A program made the translations under genes and the position numbers. The notes beneath the pieces are model-generated. The model was not told the DNA's origin and made no database searches. It saw only the letters and a list, made by a program, of their open reading frames with translations. Shown here one piece after another: positions 5,987-13,588 of a stretch of 28,143 bases of DNA. The stretch lies in assembly GCA_964507405.1 (NCBI GenBank), contig CAZDPJ010000017.1, positions 1-28,143 of the forward strand, given 5' to 3'. How positions within the stretch are numbered: position 1 is the first letter of the stretch; each line of letters opens with the position of its first letter. This stretch comes from UMGS75 sp964507405. Its GTDB lineage: Bacteria; Bacillota_I; Bacilli_A; ML615J-28; CAG-313.

Positions 5987-7302
5987 TGCATGTAGATGTA
6001 AATGTAAAACCAATACCACAATATATTAAAGATAGAATATATAAAGCTGATAAGAAAAGTATAAGCTTTGGAACAAATACTAATAGATTTTATTGCTATT
6101 TTACTAAAATGGAAAACAAGTTAGTAAAAGTAACAGTTGCAGTTAGAAGTAAAGGCAAAAAATGGGCTTGTAAACAAGTTGCTGTTCACGCAGTTAATGC
6201 AACACACTGTATTACAAAAGATATGGAATACTTTTGGATGGGTGGATATGTAGTTGGCTGGTTCAGTGAAGGTCTTTCAAGAATAGAAAAAAATTATGAA
6301 GATGGCTTATGGTATAAAGTTGAAGATAAATACTTTGACCCTTATGCAACAGCAGTTAATATCGAATACATACTAAAATTTGATAAATATAAGTATAGTG
6401 CAATAGATAAATATAGTTATTACGATTACTTTAAGTATTTAAAACTTTATGAACAATATCCAATAGCTGAAATGCTTGTAAAATTAGATTTATCCAACCT
6501 AGCAACAAGCAAAACTATATTAAAAGAACTAACCAACAACAAGAAATTTAGAAAATGGATATATGCAAATAGACTTGAATTAAAACAAGGTTGGTTTGAT
6601 AAAATTACTATTATTAAAGCTTTTAGAAATAATCATTCTTTAAAATATACACAACAAATAGTAAATACAGAAAAAGCATATAGTCGAAATTGCAGTAAAT
6701 CCGTAAAAGAATTTATAGGTAAAGAAAATAAGAATAAATTTATTGAATACATATCAAAACAAAAAACTCATTATAGTTCTTATGCCGATTATTTAACAGC
6801 TTGTAATTATCTTAATATTGATATGAATTTAGATAAAAATAGATATCCGCATAACTTCAAATATTGGCACGATATGAGAATGGACCAATATAGGACTAAA
6901 CTTGCTGAAGAAAATAAAAAGAAACAACAAGAGTTCAATGAAAAATTTAAGAAAGTTGCAGAAAAATATGTATCGCTTGAAAGGTTGCTAATAAAAGATG
7001 ATTACATTTGCTTAATTGCAAAAAGCCCACAACAATTAAGATATGAAGGTCAAGAACTCAATCACTGTGTAGGCAGTATGAATTACGACCAGAAATTTGC
7101 AAGAGAAGAAACTTTGATATTCTTTATACGAAATAAATTAAAACCAAATACACCTTTGGTTACACTTGAATATTCGCTTAAAACACATAAAGTTTTACAA
7201 TGTTATGGATATGAAGATAGTAAACCAGAAGAACAAATATTACAATTCGTTAATAAAGTATGGCTACCATACGCAAATAGAAAAATTAGAAAAATAGCTT
7301 AA
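5986..7302 (+). CDS. PcfJ-like protein
   Basis: A 438-aa basic protein whose C-terminal 110 residues carry the PcfJ-domain pattern: LRYEGQELNHCVGSMNY (about 348-364, with the conserved Asn-His-Cys-Val-Gly), then TLIFFIRNK, TPLVTLEYSLKTHKVLQCYGYEDSKP and a closing FVNKVWLPYANRK. The N-terminal two thirds are helical and Lys/Tyr-rich, with a Trp-rich piece (YFWMGGYVVGWFSEG) near residue 80. PcfJ proteins are found in conjugative plasmids, integrative elements and phages of Firmicutes; their molecular activity is not established. It is coupled by a TAATG overlap to the PcfK-like gene, the typical partner. Identification as a PcfJ-domain protein is solid; role is unknown. Confidence 0.8.
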   Translation: MHVDVNVKPIPQYIKDRIYKADKKSISFGTNTNRFYCYFTKMENKLVKVTVAVRSKGKKWACKQVAVHAVNATHCITKDMEYFWMGGYVVGWFSEGLSRIEKNYEDGLWYKVEDKYFDPYATAVNIEYILKFDKYKYSAIDKYSYYDYFKYLKLYEQYPIAEMLVKLDLSNLATSKTILKELTNNKKFRKWIYANRLELKQGWFDKITIIKAFRNNHSLKYTQQIVNTEKAYSRNCSKSVKEFIGKENKNKFIEYISKQKTHYSSYADYLTACNYLNIDMNLDKNRYPHNFKYWHDMRMDQYRTKLAEENKKKQQEFNEKFKKVAEKYVSLERLLIKDDYICLIAKSPQQLRYEGQELNHCVGSMNYDQKFAREETLIFFIRNKLKPNTPLVTLEYSLKTHKVLQCYGYEDSKPEEQILQFVNKVWLPYANRKIRKIA

Positions 7303-7315
7303 TAAGGAGTAAATT

Positions 7316-7642
7316 ATGAATAACAATTATTTTAGAATTACAGGATATTATCCTCAAGAAGATTTTAGCTTTATATTAGACTCAAATGGAATGCACGAAA
7401 AACTATGGCAATTTAGTGCAATGCTTGTTGCAAAAGGATTAAAAGTATTAGAAGTATCAAAACTTGAAAATGTAATAGATATAAACATAAATCAAGTTGA
7501 AGAAGATAAAGAACATATCTTTTTAAGAGCAACTGCTGAAGGTAAACCAGAAACAATAACTCAAGCAATAAATGGCATTACATATAAAGCAATTAAAGTT
7601 GCAGATAAGATATATATTCCAGACAACACTCAAACAATATAA
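7316..7642 (+). CDS. Hypothetical protein, last gene of the plus operon
   Basis: A 108-aa protein with no recognised family. The first half (YFRITGYYPQEDFSFILDSNGMHEKLWQFSAMLVAKGLKVLEVS) looks like an alpha/beta fold; the second half is more beta-like. No membrane segment or signal peptide. It starts 13 bp after pcfJ with AAGGAGTAAATT as ribosome-binding site and is followed at once by a strong terminator, making it the end of the 3837-7642 operon. Confidence 0.75.
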   Translation: MNNNYFRITGYYPQEDFSFILDSNGMHEKLWQFSAMLVAKGLKVLEVSKLENVIDININQVEEDKEHIFLRATAEGKPETITQAINGITYKAIKVADKIYIPDNTQTI

Positions 7643-7647
7643 AAAAT

Positions 7648-7678
7648 AAGCCAGGAGTTAAAAACTCTTGGCTTTTTT
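7648..7678 (+). terminator. Terminator of the anti-defence operon
   Basis: AAGCCAGGAGTT (7648-7659) pairs with AACTCTTGGCTT (7663-7674), one G-U pair, and runs into a six-T tail. The A-rich 5' flank means it could also stop the opposing repressor transcript. Confidence 0.85.
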
Positions 7679-7691
7679 AATGCTTATTTTA

Positions 7692-7934
7692 CTAATCTAT
7701 TTCCAATTCTTCACTTTCAAAAATTGGGTCGTTAAAAAACTCTGCAGTTGTCATTTCAAGACCTCTGATAATTTGCATAACTGTTTTTAGATTTACGCTA
7801 CTATTTCTTTCTCCCATTAGAGTTTTCATAGTATTATGAGGCATTGCAATTATCTTTTCTAAACGATATTGCGACATCTTTCGCTCTCTTAATATATTAC
7901 TAACTCGTAAGGCAACTGCCGTGCTTAACTTCAC
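7692..7934 (-). CDS. XRE-family (Cro/CI-type) repressor
   Basis: An 80-aa DNA-binding protein made almost entirely of one helix-turn-helix domain: VALRVSNILRERKMSQYRLEKIIAMPHNTMKTLMGERNSSVNLKTVMQIIRGLEMTTAEFFND. The 'S.yrLek...mp..Tm..lm' motif (about 20-40) matches the Cro/CI helix 2-3 pair. The ATG is preceded by GTAGGAGTTTTTTGTGA. It is divergent from the SLOG gene, and a GGTTGT...ACACC site over its own promoter resembles the perfect palindrome over the divergent promoter, so it probably represses both. It also sits convergently against the anti-defence operon. Confidence 0.85.
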   Translation of the reverse strand: MKLSTAVALRVSNILRERKMSQYRLEKIIAMPHNTMKTLMGERNSSVNLKTVMQIIRGLEMTTAEFFNDPIFESEELEID

Positions 7935-7947
7935 AAAAAACTCCTAC

Positions 7948-7971
7948 GGTTGTTTTTACACCTCTATTATA
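7948..7971 (-). promoter_or_regulatory. Repressor promoter with operator-like site
   Basis: The minus strand has a perfect -10 TATAAT (7966-7971); the -35 is weak. The predicted start of transcription falls in GGTTGTTTTTACACC (7948-7962), which differs by one substitution and one missing base from the palindrome core over the divergent promoter (8046-8061). This implies autoregulation. Confidence 0.55.
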
Positions 7972-8016
7972 TCAATGAAAATTGTTGACATAAGGACATA
8001 ATCACAACCCTAAAAG

Positions 8017-8066
8017 TTGAAAATTTCAGCATTTTATGTTATTATGGTTGTGTTTACAACCATAAT
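8017..8066 (+). promoter_or_regulatory. Promoter and palindromic operator of the SLOG gene
   Basis: TTGAAA (8017-8022), a 17-bp spacer and TATTAT (8040-8045) form a good promoter. An 11-bp perfect inverted repeat, ATTATGGTTGT (8041-8051) and ACAACCATAAT (8056-8066), overlaps the -10 and start point. Binding there would block transcription. It lies between the divergent XRE gene and the SLOG gene, so XRE is the obvious ligand. Confidence 0.7.
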
Positions 8067-8082
8067 TGTTGGAGGTGGCACA

Positions 8083-8595
8083 ATGTGGAATAAAGAAGAA
8101 ACAGCCTGTTTAACAGGACATAGACCAGCAAAACTGCCTTGGTTTTATAATGAAGAAAAAGAAAATTGTTTAAGATTTAAAAGTGATTTGGAAACAATTT
8201 TTACAGGAGCTTTTGAATACGGATTAAAAAATTATTTGGTTGGTATGGCAGAAGGATTTGATATGATAGGTGCTGAAACACTTATCAAATTAAGAAAAAA
8301 ACATAGAGAAATTAAGGTTATTGCTATTATCCCTTGTAAAGGACAAGAGTTAAAGTGGAAACCAGAACAACAAAAGAGATACCATAAAATATTAAAACAG
8401 TGTGATAACATTGTTATTCTTTCAGACACTTATACTCAAACTTGTATGAATGACAGAAATAAATATATGGTTGAACATTCAAGCGTAGTTATTGCTTGTT
8501 GTAATGGAAAACCTAGTGGAACAAGAAACACTATTCGATTTGCAAAAGAAAATAGCTGTAAAGTAAAAATTATAAACCCAGACGATTACAAATAA
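8083..8595 (+). CDS. SLOG/DUF1273 (YpsA-like) nucleotide-binding protein
   Basis: A 170-aa protein of the DUF1273/YspA-type SLOG superfamily. It opens with CLTGHRPAKLPW, the family's conserved 'TGHRp..L', then YFLVG-like strand LVGMAEGFDMIGAETLIKLRK ('Gma.G.D..aae'), VIAIIPCKGQELKWKP, a 'RYHKILKQCDNIVILSD' helix-strand, 'CMNDRNKYMVEHSSVVIACCNGKPSGTRNTIRFAKE' with the second nucleotide-loop motif. SLOG proteins bind nucleotides or nucleotide-derived ligands; some take part in antiviral signalling, others are of unknown role. I chose ATG 8083 because GGAGGTGGCACA directly precedes it; the frame also extends upstream to TTG 8017, but that codon is part of the -35 box. Regulated by the XRE operator just upstream. 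Confidence 0.8.
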   Translation: MWNKEETACLTGHRPAKLPWFYNEEKENCLRFKSDLETIFTGAFEYGLKNYLVGMAEGFDMIGAETLIKLRKKHREIKVIAIIPCKGQELKWKPEQQKRYHKILKQCDNIVILSDTYTQTCMNDRNKYMVEHSSVVIACCNGKPSGTRNTIRFAKENSCKVKIINPDDYK

Positions 8596-8629
8596 AAAGA
8601 CTACAAAAAGTAGTCTTTATTTTTTTAAT
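8594..8629. terminator. Bidirectional terminator between convergent genes
   Basis: AAAGACTAC (8596-8604) and GTAGTCTTT (8610-8618) form a perfect 9-bp stem with a five-A loop, with a T-rich tail on both strands. It separates the SLOG gene from the minus-strand R-M operon and overlaps the stop of the third R-M gene. Confidence 0.8.
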
Positions 8630-9465
8630 ATATTCTTTAATAATTTAATATTAAATCCCTTTTTTAAAGCTTTAACAAAATATAATGGAACTTCTGATTT
8701 TCCTGGCAAAATAAGTTTATGAGTTTCTGGTGGATTAAAGAATGTATTTCTATCTATCCAACCCATAACCAAAGCCTTCTTTTCAACTTCATCCATAAAA
8801 ACCCTAATATAAATGTCAGTTGCATAAGACAATTCAAGATTTTTTATATAATTAAATAAATCATCACCAGACAATCCTGTATTTAATCTCTTTTCAACAA
8901 AATTACAATACTGATTAAATGACATATCTCCATATCTTGTAAAATGAGGATAAGTCAAATAATCCAAATTCATCAAACTATCAACTAATCGTGTCAAAGA
9001 ATCTATATTATCATATGTAGAAAAATTAGCTCTTTGCTTATATTTTGATGCTAACCTTGTCGATTTCACTTCAACCGTATAGGCATTATAACTTCTTAAC
9101 TGATTTCTTGTTTCAATACTTAAACGATTTCCTTCTTCCTGTACAGACTCGTTTATAAAATCAATTATCTCTTTTGTTAACTTTTCAGTAAAAACACCGT
9201 CAAAAGGAGCGTGTAGTTTAAATTCATCACCCCTAAAACTATCATAAGAATGATAACCTTCTATACCTAACTGGTTAAATACAGATATTACAGCATCTTC
9301 TGCAAGTTTACCTAATTCAGTATCTTTTTGTTTTTCAACATAACTTCTTCCGTATTGCCAAGTATTTACTGTATGATTTACTATATCAGAGACATTTACT
9401 GTTTTAGAAGATGTAATATCACTATAATCAATAACTACAACATTTTGAAGTTCAAATATAGCCAT
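8617..9465 (-). CDS. Putative PD-(D/E)XK protein linked to type III R-M
   Basis: A 282-aa protein not assigned to a named family. Its first half has a nuclease-like arrangement: Glu56 in a helix (GKLAEDAVISVFNQLG), then PFDGVF with Asp89, and a strand YTVEVKST with Glu132-Val-Lys134, the spacing expected for a PD-(D/E)XK core. The second half is helical (FNQYCNFVEKRLN..LFNYIKNLEL) and ends in basic residues. It lies 10 bp downstream of res with its own TTAAGGAGAAATTT ribosome-binding site, so it is the third gene of the mod-res operon. It might be a further cleavage subunit, a specificity or regulatory factor, or an independent defence protein. No signal peptide. Nuclease activity is an inference from three residues and needs structural support. 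Confidence 0.55.
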   Translation of the reverse strand: MAIFELQNVVVIDYSDITSSKTVNVSDIVNHTVNTWQYGRSYVEKQKDTELGKLAEDAVISVFNQLGIEGYHSYDSFRGDEFKLHAPFDGVFTEKLTKEIIDFINESVQEEGNRLSIETRNQLRSYNAYTVEVKSTRLASKYKQRANFSTYDNIDSLTRLVDSLMNLDYLTYPHFTRYGDMSFNQYCNFVEKRLNTGLSGDDLFNYIKNLELSYATDIYIRVFMDEVEKKALVMGWIDRNTFFNPPETHKLILPGKSEVPLYFVKALKKGFNIKLLKNILKK

Positions 9466-9475
9466 AAATTTCTCC

Positions 9476-11605
9476 TTATTTTGTCATAATAAATTTAACA
9501 AACTGTTCTTTTGTAAGATTCTTTTCTTCGCCATTATATAACTGTGTTATAAACCATTCATCATTTTTAAGAACCGGTAAATAAAATATATGACCTGTCA
9601 ATAAAGATGCTTGTTTATAACATTTCTTTAATTCTTCAACTTTTAATTTATATTTTTCAGCATCAAATGCAGATGGCAACATACTAGAAATATTCACACT
9701 TTTTACTTCAAATAAATGTATTCTATCAAATGAATCTTTCATAACAAAATCCGGATATGAACTATGAACTCCATCTAAATAGTATTCAAATTTAATATCA
9801 GAACCTGCTATATAATTTTTACCCCACAAAAACTTATTTGTCGCATTAACTTTATCTGGTTCAGTACCAAACATTGTTATACGACCAGCATTTGGATTTT
9901 TCTTTCCTGTAACAACTTCTTTAACAATTCTTAATGGAGAATCTTGTAGATTTTTAGATGTTAAATCTTTTAAAATATTAGCCCATTCGCGTTCAGCTTC
10001 ACTATCAAAAGAAAACTTATCCTTACCATCTCTACGACGCCAAACCCAATCACTAATATTAACATAATTTCCATTATCAACATACGAAGAATTTATTGGC
10101 AATGAAAATTCTTGAATTTTTCCACTATCATCTAAAACGGTTTCCATACTTGAAGCATAATCGCAAACAAAACTATTACTTTCATTAACTACTTTATCTA
10201 TATTTTCAGTAAACTTCCACCATTTTCCCACAGAATCTGAATAATCATAACACATATTTTTTATTAAATTATCGCATTTATTTAACTTCTTATACAAATC
10301 AAAAATATTGGAATAAGTAGAAACATTTGCTTGATTATCTAAAAACTTATCTAAATCAAAATCTTTTCTTTTAGTTAAAGGTTTTAATCTTGTAGTATTC
10401 AACTTAAAATTATCAGTTATATCGGTTGGTTCATCAAATAATTTTACACTATAAACTTTTTTCTTACCTTCTGGAATAACACCCCAAATCCAAGCAGTTG
10501 TAGCCAATTTTTGAGCATCAGCCGACAATGACTCAAATGTAAGAAGTTTAGGATTTCTTCTAACTCTACCCATAACTTGTTCATCTAACTGTACACTTTG
10601 AGTATCTCTAACTTGATACAACATACACGCACGAGGAATATCCCAACCTTCAGAAATAACCATCTTAAAAATAATAATGTCTATTGTTGCAGTATTTTCT
10701 TTAGCATAACTTTTCCATTTGTCGACAGACATCTTCTTTGCCTTAAAGACATCATTTGTATCACATTCACTTGGATTGTCTACAATTAACATCCATTTCA
10801 AATCTTGATGTTCAATCTTATTAAGTTCAGGCATAATAATATTATTTAATTCGTAATCAGCCTTATTTTTATTAGATATTTGAATAATCAAACAAGGGTT
10901 TATTCCTAATAAATTTCGATATTCGTGTTTAATTTCTTCAAATTTACAAATTGCATCTGCAACAGTGTCGTTTTCATCTCCTAATTCAATATGTTTTATT
11001 AAAGAGGCATTTACGGCATCTTCATCTTTAATTTCAACATCAGGATTTTGTCCTCTTTTTAAATTTGGAGTTGCTGACAAGTTAATAACTTTATCAAAAA
11101 AGCTGTTTGATAATGTATCTAAATTATTAGTTGCAATATGACATTCATCTTTTATTAAATAAATTTTCTTCTCTAATCCACCAAATAATGTATTTAATGT
11201 TAATGTTTGCAAAAAGTTTTCCATAGCTCCTTGCATAAGTCTTCCACCTTTCTTATATAAATCACGGGGAAGTAAATAAACATTATGGTTTGTTGGAATA
11301 AATAATCTTTCTTCACCAGAAATCTCACTAGAAATCAAGTGTGGATTTAAATTTGAAAAATAACCATTTGCCGAATATTCACAAAATTTATTGTAATTTT
11401 GTGAAGCCAAATCTCCTTTAGAAAGTGAAGAAACCAAAAATACAACATCAGATTCTTTTTCTAAAATTCTATTCATTAAATCTGCCATCATATAAGTTTT
11501 TCCACTTCCAGTAGGAGCTTTGAAAATTAACTCATCTTTACTTTCTAATAATGTTAATAATTCGGCAACAGCATTTTGTTGTAATTCTATTGCTTCTTTT
11601 AACAT
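9476..11605 (-). CDS. res: Type III restriction enzyme, Res subunit
   Basis: A 709-aa SF2 helicase-nuclease. Helicase motifs are clear: Walker A APTGSGKT (30-37), DECH (153-156), SATP (177-180), a WDIPRACMLYQVR segment (about 321-333) and motif VI QVMGRVRR (343-350). Near the C terminus YPDFV...HLFEVK (617-635) gives a PD-(D/E)XK nuclease site. In type III systems the Mod-Res complex uses ATP to move between two inversely oriented unmethylated sites and cuts nearby DNA. Length is short compared with the roughly 900-1000 aa of classical Res, but all motor and nuclease motifs are there, so it looks intact. It starts with TAATG overlap on the mod stop, giving coupled translation, and acts in the cytoplasm on incoming DNA. 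Confidence 0.88.
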   Translation of the reverse strand: MLKEAIELQQNAVAELLTLLESKDELIFKAPTGSGKTYMMADLMNRILEKESDVVFLVSSLSKGDLASQNYNKFCEYSANGYFSNLNPHLISSEISGEERLFIPTNHNVYLLPRDLYKKGGRLMQGAMENFLQTLTLNTLFGGLEKKIYLIKDECHIATNNLDTLSNSFFDKVINLSATPNLKRGQNPDVEIKDEDAVNASLIKHIELGDENDTVADAICKFEEIKHEYRNLLGINPCLIIQISNKNKADYELNNIIMPELNKIEHQDLKWMLIVDNPSECDTNDVFKAKKMSVDKWKSYAKENTATIDIIIFKMVISEGWDIPRACMLYQVRDTQSVQLDEQVMGRVRRNPKLLTFESLSADAQKLATTAWIWGVIPEGKKKVYSVKLFDEPTDITDNFKLNTTRLKPLTKRKDFDLDKFLDNQANVSTYSNIFDLYKKLNKCDNLIKNMCYDYSDSVGKWWKFTENIDKVVNESNSFVCDYASSMETVLDDSGKIQEFSLPINSSYVDNGNYVNISDWVWRRRDGKDKFSFDSEAEREWANILKDLTSKNLQDSPLRIVKEVVTGKKNPNAGRITMFGTEPDKVNATNKFLWGKNYIAGSDIKFEYYLDGVHSSYPDFVMKDSFDRIHLFEVKSVNISSMLPSAFDAEKYKLKVEELKKCYKQASLLTGHIFYLPVLKNDEWFITQLYNGEEKNLTKEQFVKFIMTK

Positions 11606-13275
11606 TAGTTATTCTCCTTTATGCGTTTTTGCCAATCACTATCACTTTCAATCATTTTTTGAGTAATTTCAAAATTGTTACAAACCCAATCAATCTTTTC
11701 TTTTAAAGACTCAAACTTATTTTGTCCATATAAAGTTTCATCTATAACATCAAAAGGAGTTTTGCCTGGTTCTTTTTCAAAATTTGCAACCGATTCAACA
11801 GTATAGACATCTAAATTTCCACCATAAGGAGTAAATCCTTTTCTTGCCATTTCAAATTCTGTTGAACCGTCATAACAAGAGCCTGTCATTAGTCTTTTTA
11901 AACGCTTACTTGTTACATCTAAAACAACACCATTAGGAGTTGTATCTGTAATTTCGTTGCTAGTACACAAAATAAATTGTCTATTTCCACCATCTTTATT
12001 AAGTTCTAAAACAGAATGACCAGTTGTTCCAGAGCCAGCAAAGAAATCTAAAATAATGGCGTCTTTATCAGTATTTACCATTTTAACAAGAGTTGAAATA
12101 AGTGTAGATGGTTTTGGATTTTTAAACAATGTACTTCCATCATCAAAAATCGTATCTAATTCTTTCTTTCCGTTGTCATTAGAATATTGATTATCTAAAT
12201 ATGATAAGGTTGTAAAAGCTTTAGTTGCATCAATCCATTCTAATTCATTCTTGCCATTCTTTTTACGACAATTTAAATAAGACTTTGTATAGATACGGTC
12301 ATTTTTAATAACAAACATTTTTTCTTTTATGCCCCATTCAACAGCACTTTTTGACCATCTCCAAACCCAATCTGTAACGCCGTGTTTTCCAGCCCATCTT
12401 TCTTCTTGTATTTCTTTACTTCCACCTGGATAAAATTTACGACCTTCCATTTCAATTTCATAATCCATTGTTTTACTATATTGTAAAGAATTATAATCTA
12501 ATGTTTGAGATAGGGCATATTTACCACGAGTTTCTACAAATTCATCTTCGTATTTATATTTTTCAGTCGTTTTTTCTTCTTGACTAAAAACTATATCAGA
12601 AGATAATGTATATCCCAAAATATAATCGTTATTTTTAGCAATAGTTTGGGTAGATTTTCCACCTTTTTTAGTAATTCTAGCAACATTTAATAAAAATCCA
12701 CTTTCACCAAATATCTCATCAAATAAACATTTTACATATGCTTGGTTTCTATCATCTATACTACAAAAAATCACACCATTTTGAGGAGATAATAATTGTT
12801 TAGCTAATAACAAACGAGGATAAAGCATTGATAATAAATTATCCCTAGTTAATGTATTATCATAGTTAGTTTGAGCAAATTCTCCCAAGCTATCCTTTCC
12901 ATATGGAGGGTCAATATAAATAACATTGATTTTTCCACGATATTCAACAAGTAAATTTAACAAAGAATCATAGTTATCACCCATAATTAACTTATGTCTA
13001 GGTCCTTCCGTTGAATCAGTTATACTTAAAAGTTCATTCTTTTTAAAATATTTAATAGTATTACCGTACTTTTCTAATCGTTTATCAAAATGCAACCCTG
13101 TTCTTTTATATGTTGTACCTAATTCAGCAATAGCAATAGCTTCAGTTAATGTATCTGCATTTTGAATTAGTTTTTTCAACAAATCAGCATTACTTTTTTC
13201 TAAAATCTTATCTTCAACACGCCTATCAAGCTCTGTAATTAAATCTAATTTGCTTATGTTTAGTGAATTTTCCAT
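11605..13275 (-). CDS. mod: Type III DNA methyltransferase, Mod subunit
   Basis: A 556-aa beta-class (motif IV before motif I) DNA methyltransferase, expected to make N6-methyladenine and to carry site specificity for the Mod-Res pair. Motif IV is DPPYG (122-126) in VIYIDPPYGKDSL; the AdoMet motif I is LDFFAGSGTTGH (409-420). The region between, about 200-380, is the target-recognition part and includes Trp-rich stretches (WAGKHGVTDWVWRW). No simple repeat tract for phase variation is visible near the start. The ATG is preceded by GAGGAGAAACT. It has its own extended -10 promoter and heads the mod-res-8617 operon, downstream of the palindromic region that follows rep. Confidence 0.9.
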   Translation of the reverse strand: MENSLNISKLDLITELDRRVEDKILEKSNADLLKKLIQNADTLTEAIAIAELGTTYKRTGLHFDKRLEKYGNTIKYFKKNELLSITDSTEGPRHKLIMGDNYDSLLNLLVEYRGKINVIYIDPPYGKDSLGEFAQTNYDNTLTRDNLLSMLYPRLLLAKQLLSPQNGVIFCSIDDRNQAYVKCLFDEIFGESGFLLNVARITKKGGKSTQTIAKNNDYILGYTLSSDIVFSQEEKTTEKYKYEDEFVETRGKYALSQTLDYNSLQYSKTMDYEIEMEGRKFYPGGSKEIQEERWAGKHGVTDWVWRWSKSAVEWGIKEKMFVIKNDRIYTKSYLNCRKKNGKNELEWIDATKAFTTLSYLDNQYSNDNGKKELDTIFDDGSTLFKNPKPSTLISTLVKMVNTDKDAIILDFFAGSGTTGHSVLELNKDGGNRQFILCTSNEITDTTPNGVVLDVTSKRLKRLMTGSCYDGSTEFEMARKGFTPYGGNLDVYTVESVANFEKEPGKTPFDVIDETLYGQNKFESLKEKIDWVCNNFEITQKMIESDSDWQKRIKENN

Positions 13276-13308
13276 AGTTTCTCCTCAAAGTATATTTGTA
13301 CAGGATAT

Positions 13309-13317
13309 ATTATAACA
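13309..13317 (-). promoter_or_regulatory. Extended -10 promoter of the R-M operon
   Basis: On the minus strand TGTTATAAT gives a TG-extended, perfect -10 about 35 bp upstream of the mod start. No good -35 is seen 17 bp upstream; extended -10 promoters can work without one. This gives R-M expression independent of the rep operon. Confidence 0.55.
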
Positions 13318-13412
13318 TAGATTTTCAAAAAAAGAGCAAAATTTACAAAAATTTTTATATAATATATAAACTTTCTTAAATTTTAACATTAAATTACCAT
13401 AAAATGAGTGCA

Positions 13413-13471
13413 GGGCGTGTGCTTGTCTTGAACAAGTGGCTTCGCTTCGCTCGCCAGACAAGCACACGCCC
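13413..13471. repeat. GC-rich 16-bp perfect palindrome, candidate origin or packaging hairpin
   Basis: GGGCGTGTGCTTGTCT (13413-13428) and AGACAAGCACACGCCC (13456-13471) are exact inverted repeats around a 27-nt loop that itself contains CTTGAACAAG and a GCTTCGCTTCGC run. This is by far the most GC-rich stretch in an AT-rich neighbourhood. It lies just downstream of the rolling-circle rep gene. Candidate roles are double-strand origin, single-strand origin or filamentous-phage packaging signal. A short frame read across it (13285-13467) is not accepted as a gene. Confidence 0.6.
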
Positions 13472-13509
13472 TTAACTTAATCAATCCACTACTAAAACTT
13501 GTGAAATGG

Positions 13510-13521
13510 TTCACTAGTGAA
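13510..13521. repeat. 12-bp perfect palindrome
   Basis: TTCACTAGTGAA is a perfect palindrome lying between the two large hairpins of the rep-mod intergenic region. It could be a protein-binding site (for instance for Rep) or part of the origin. Confidence 0.45.
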
Positions 13522-13526
13522 ACAAA

Positions 13527-13588
13527 AACGGCAACAAATGGGGTTTGTGCGCAGGCTTTCCACAAAACCCCATTTTTTTGTTGCCGTT
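13527..13588. repeat. Long hairpin at the rep stop codon
   Basis: AACGGCAACAAA (13527-13538) pairs with TTTGTTGCCGTT (13577-13588), continued inward by GGGGTTTGTG with CACAAAACCCC. About 22 bp are paired with minor bulges and a loop near 13550-13560. It overlaps the stop codon of rep. Read on the minus strand it is followed by TTTTTGTTT, so it also works as a rep terminator. Position and size fit the intergenic hairpins of filamentous phages. Confidence 0.65.

Noticed and set aside
13285..13467. 60-aa frame across the GC-rich palindrome
   Set aside because: Reads through the mod promoter and both the stem and loop of the palindrome; no ribosome-binding site.
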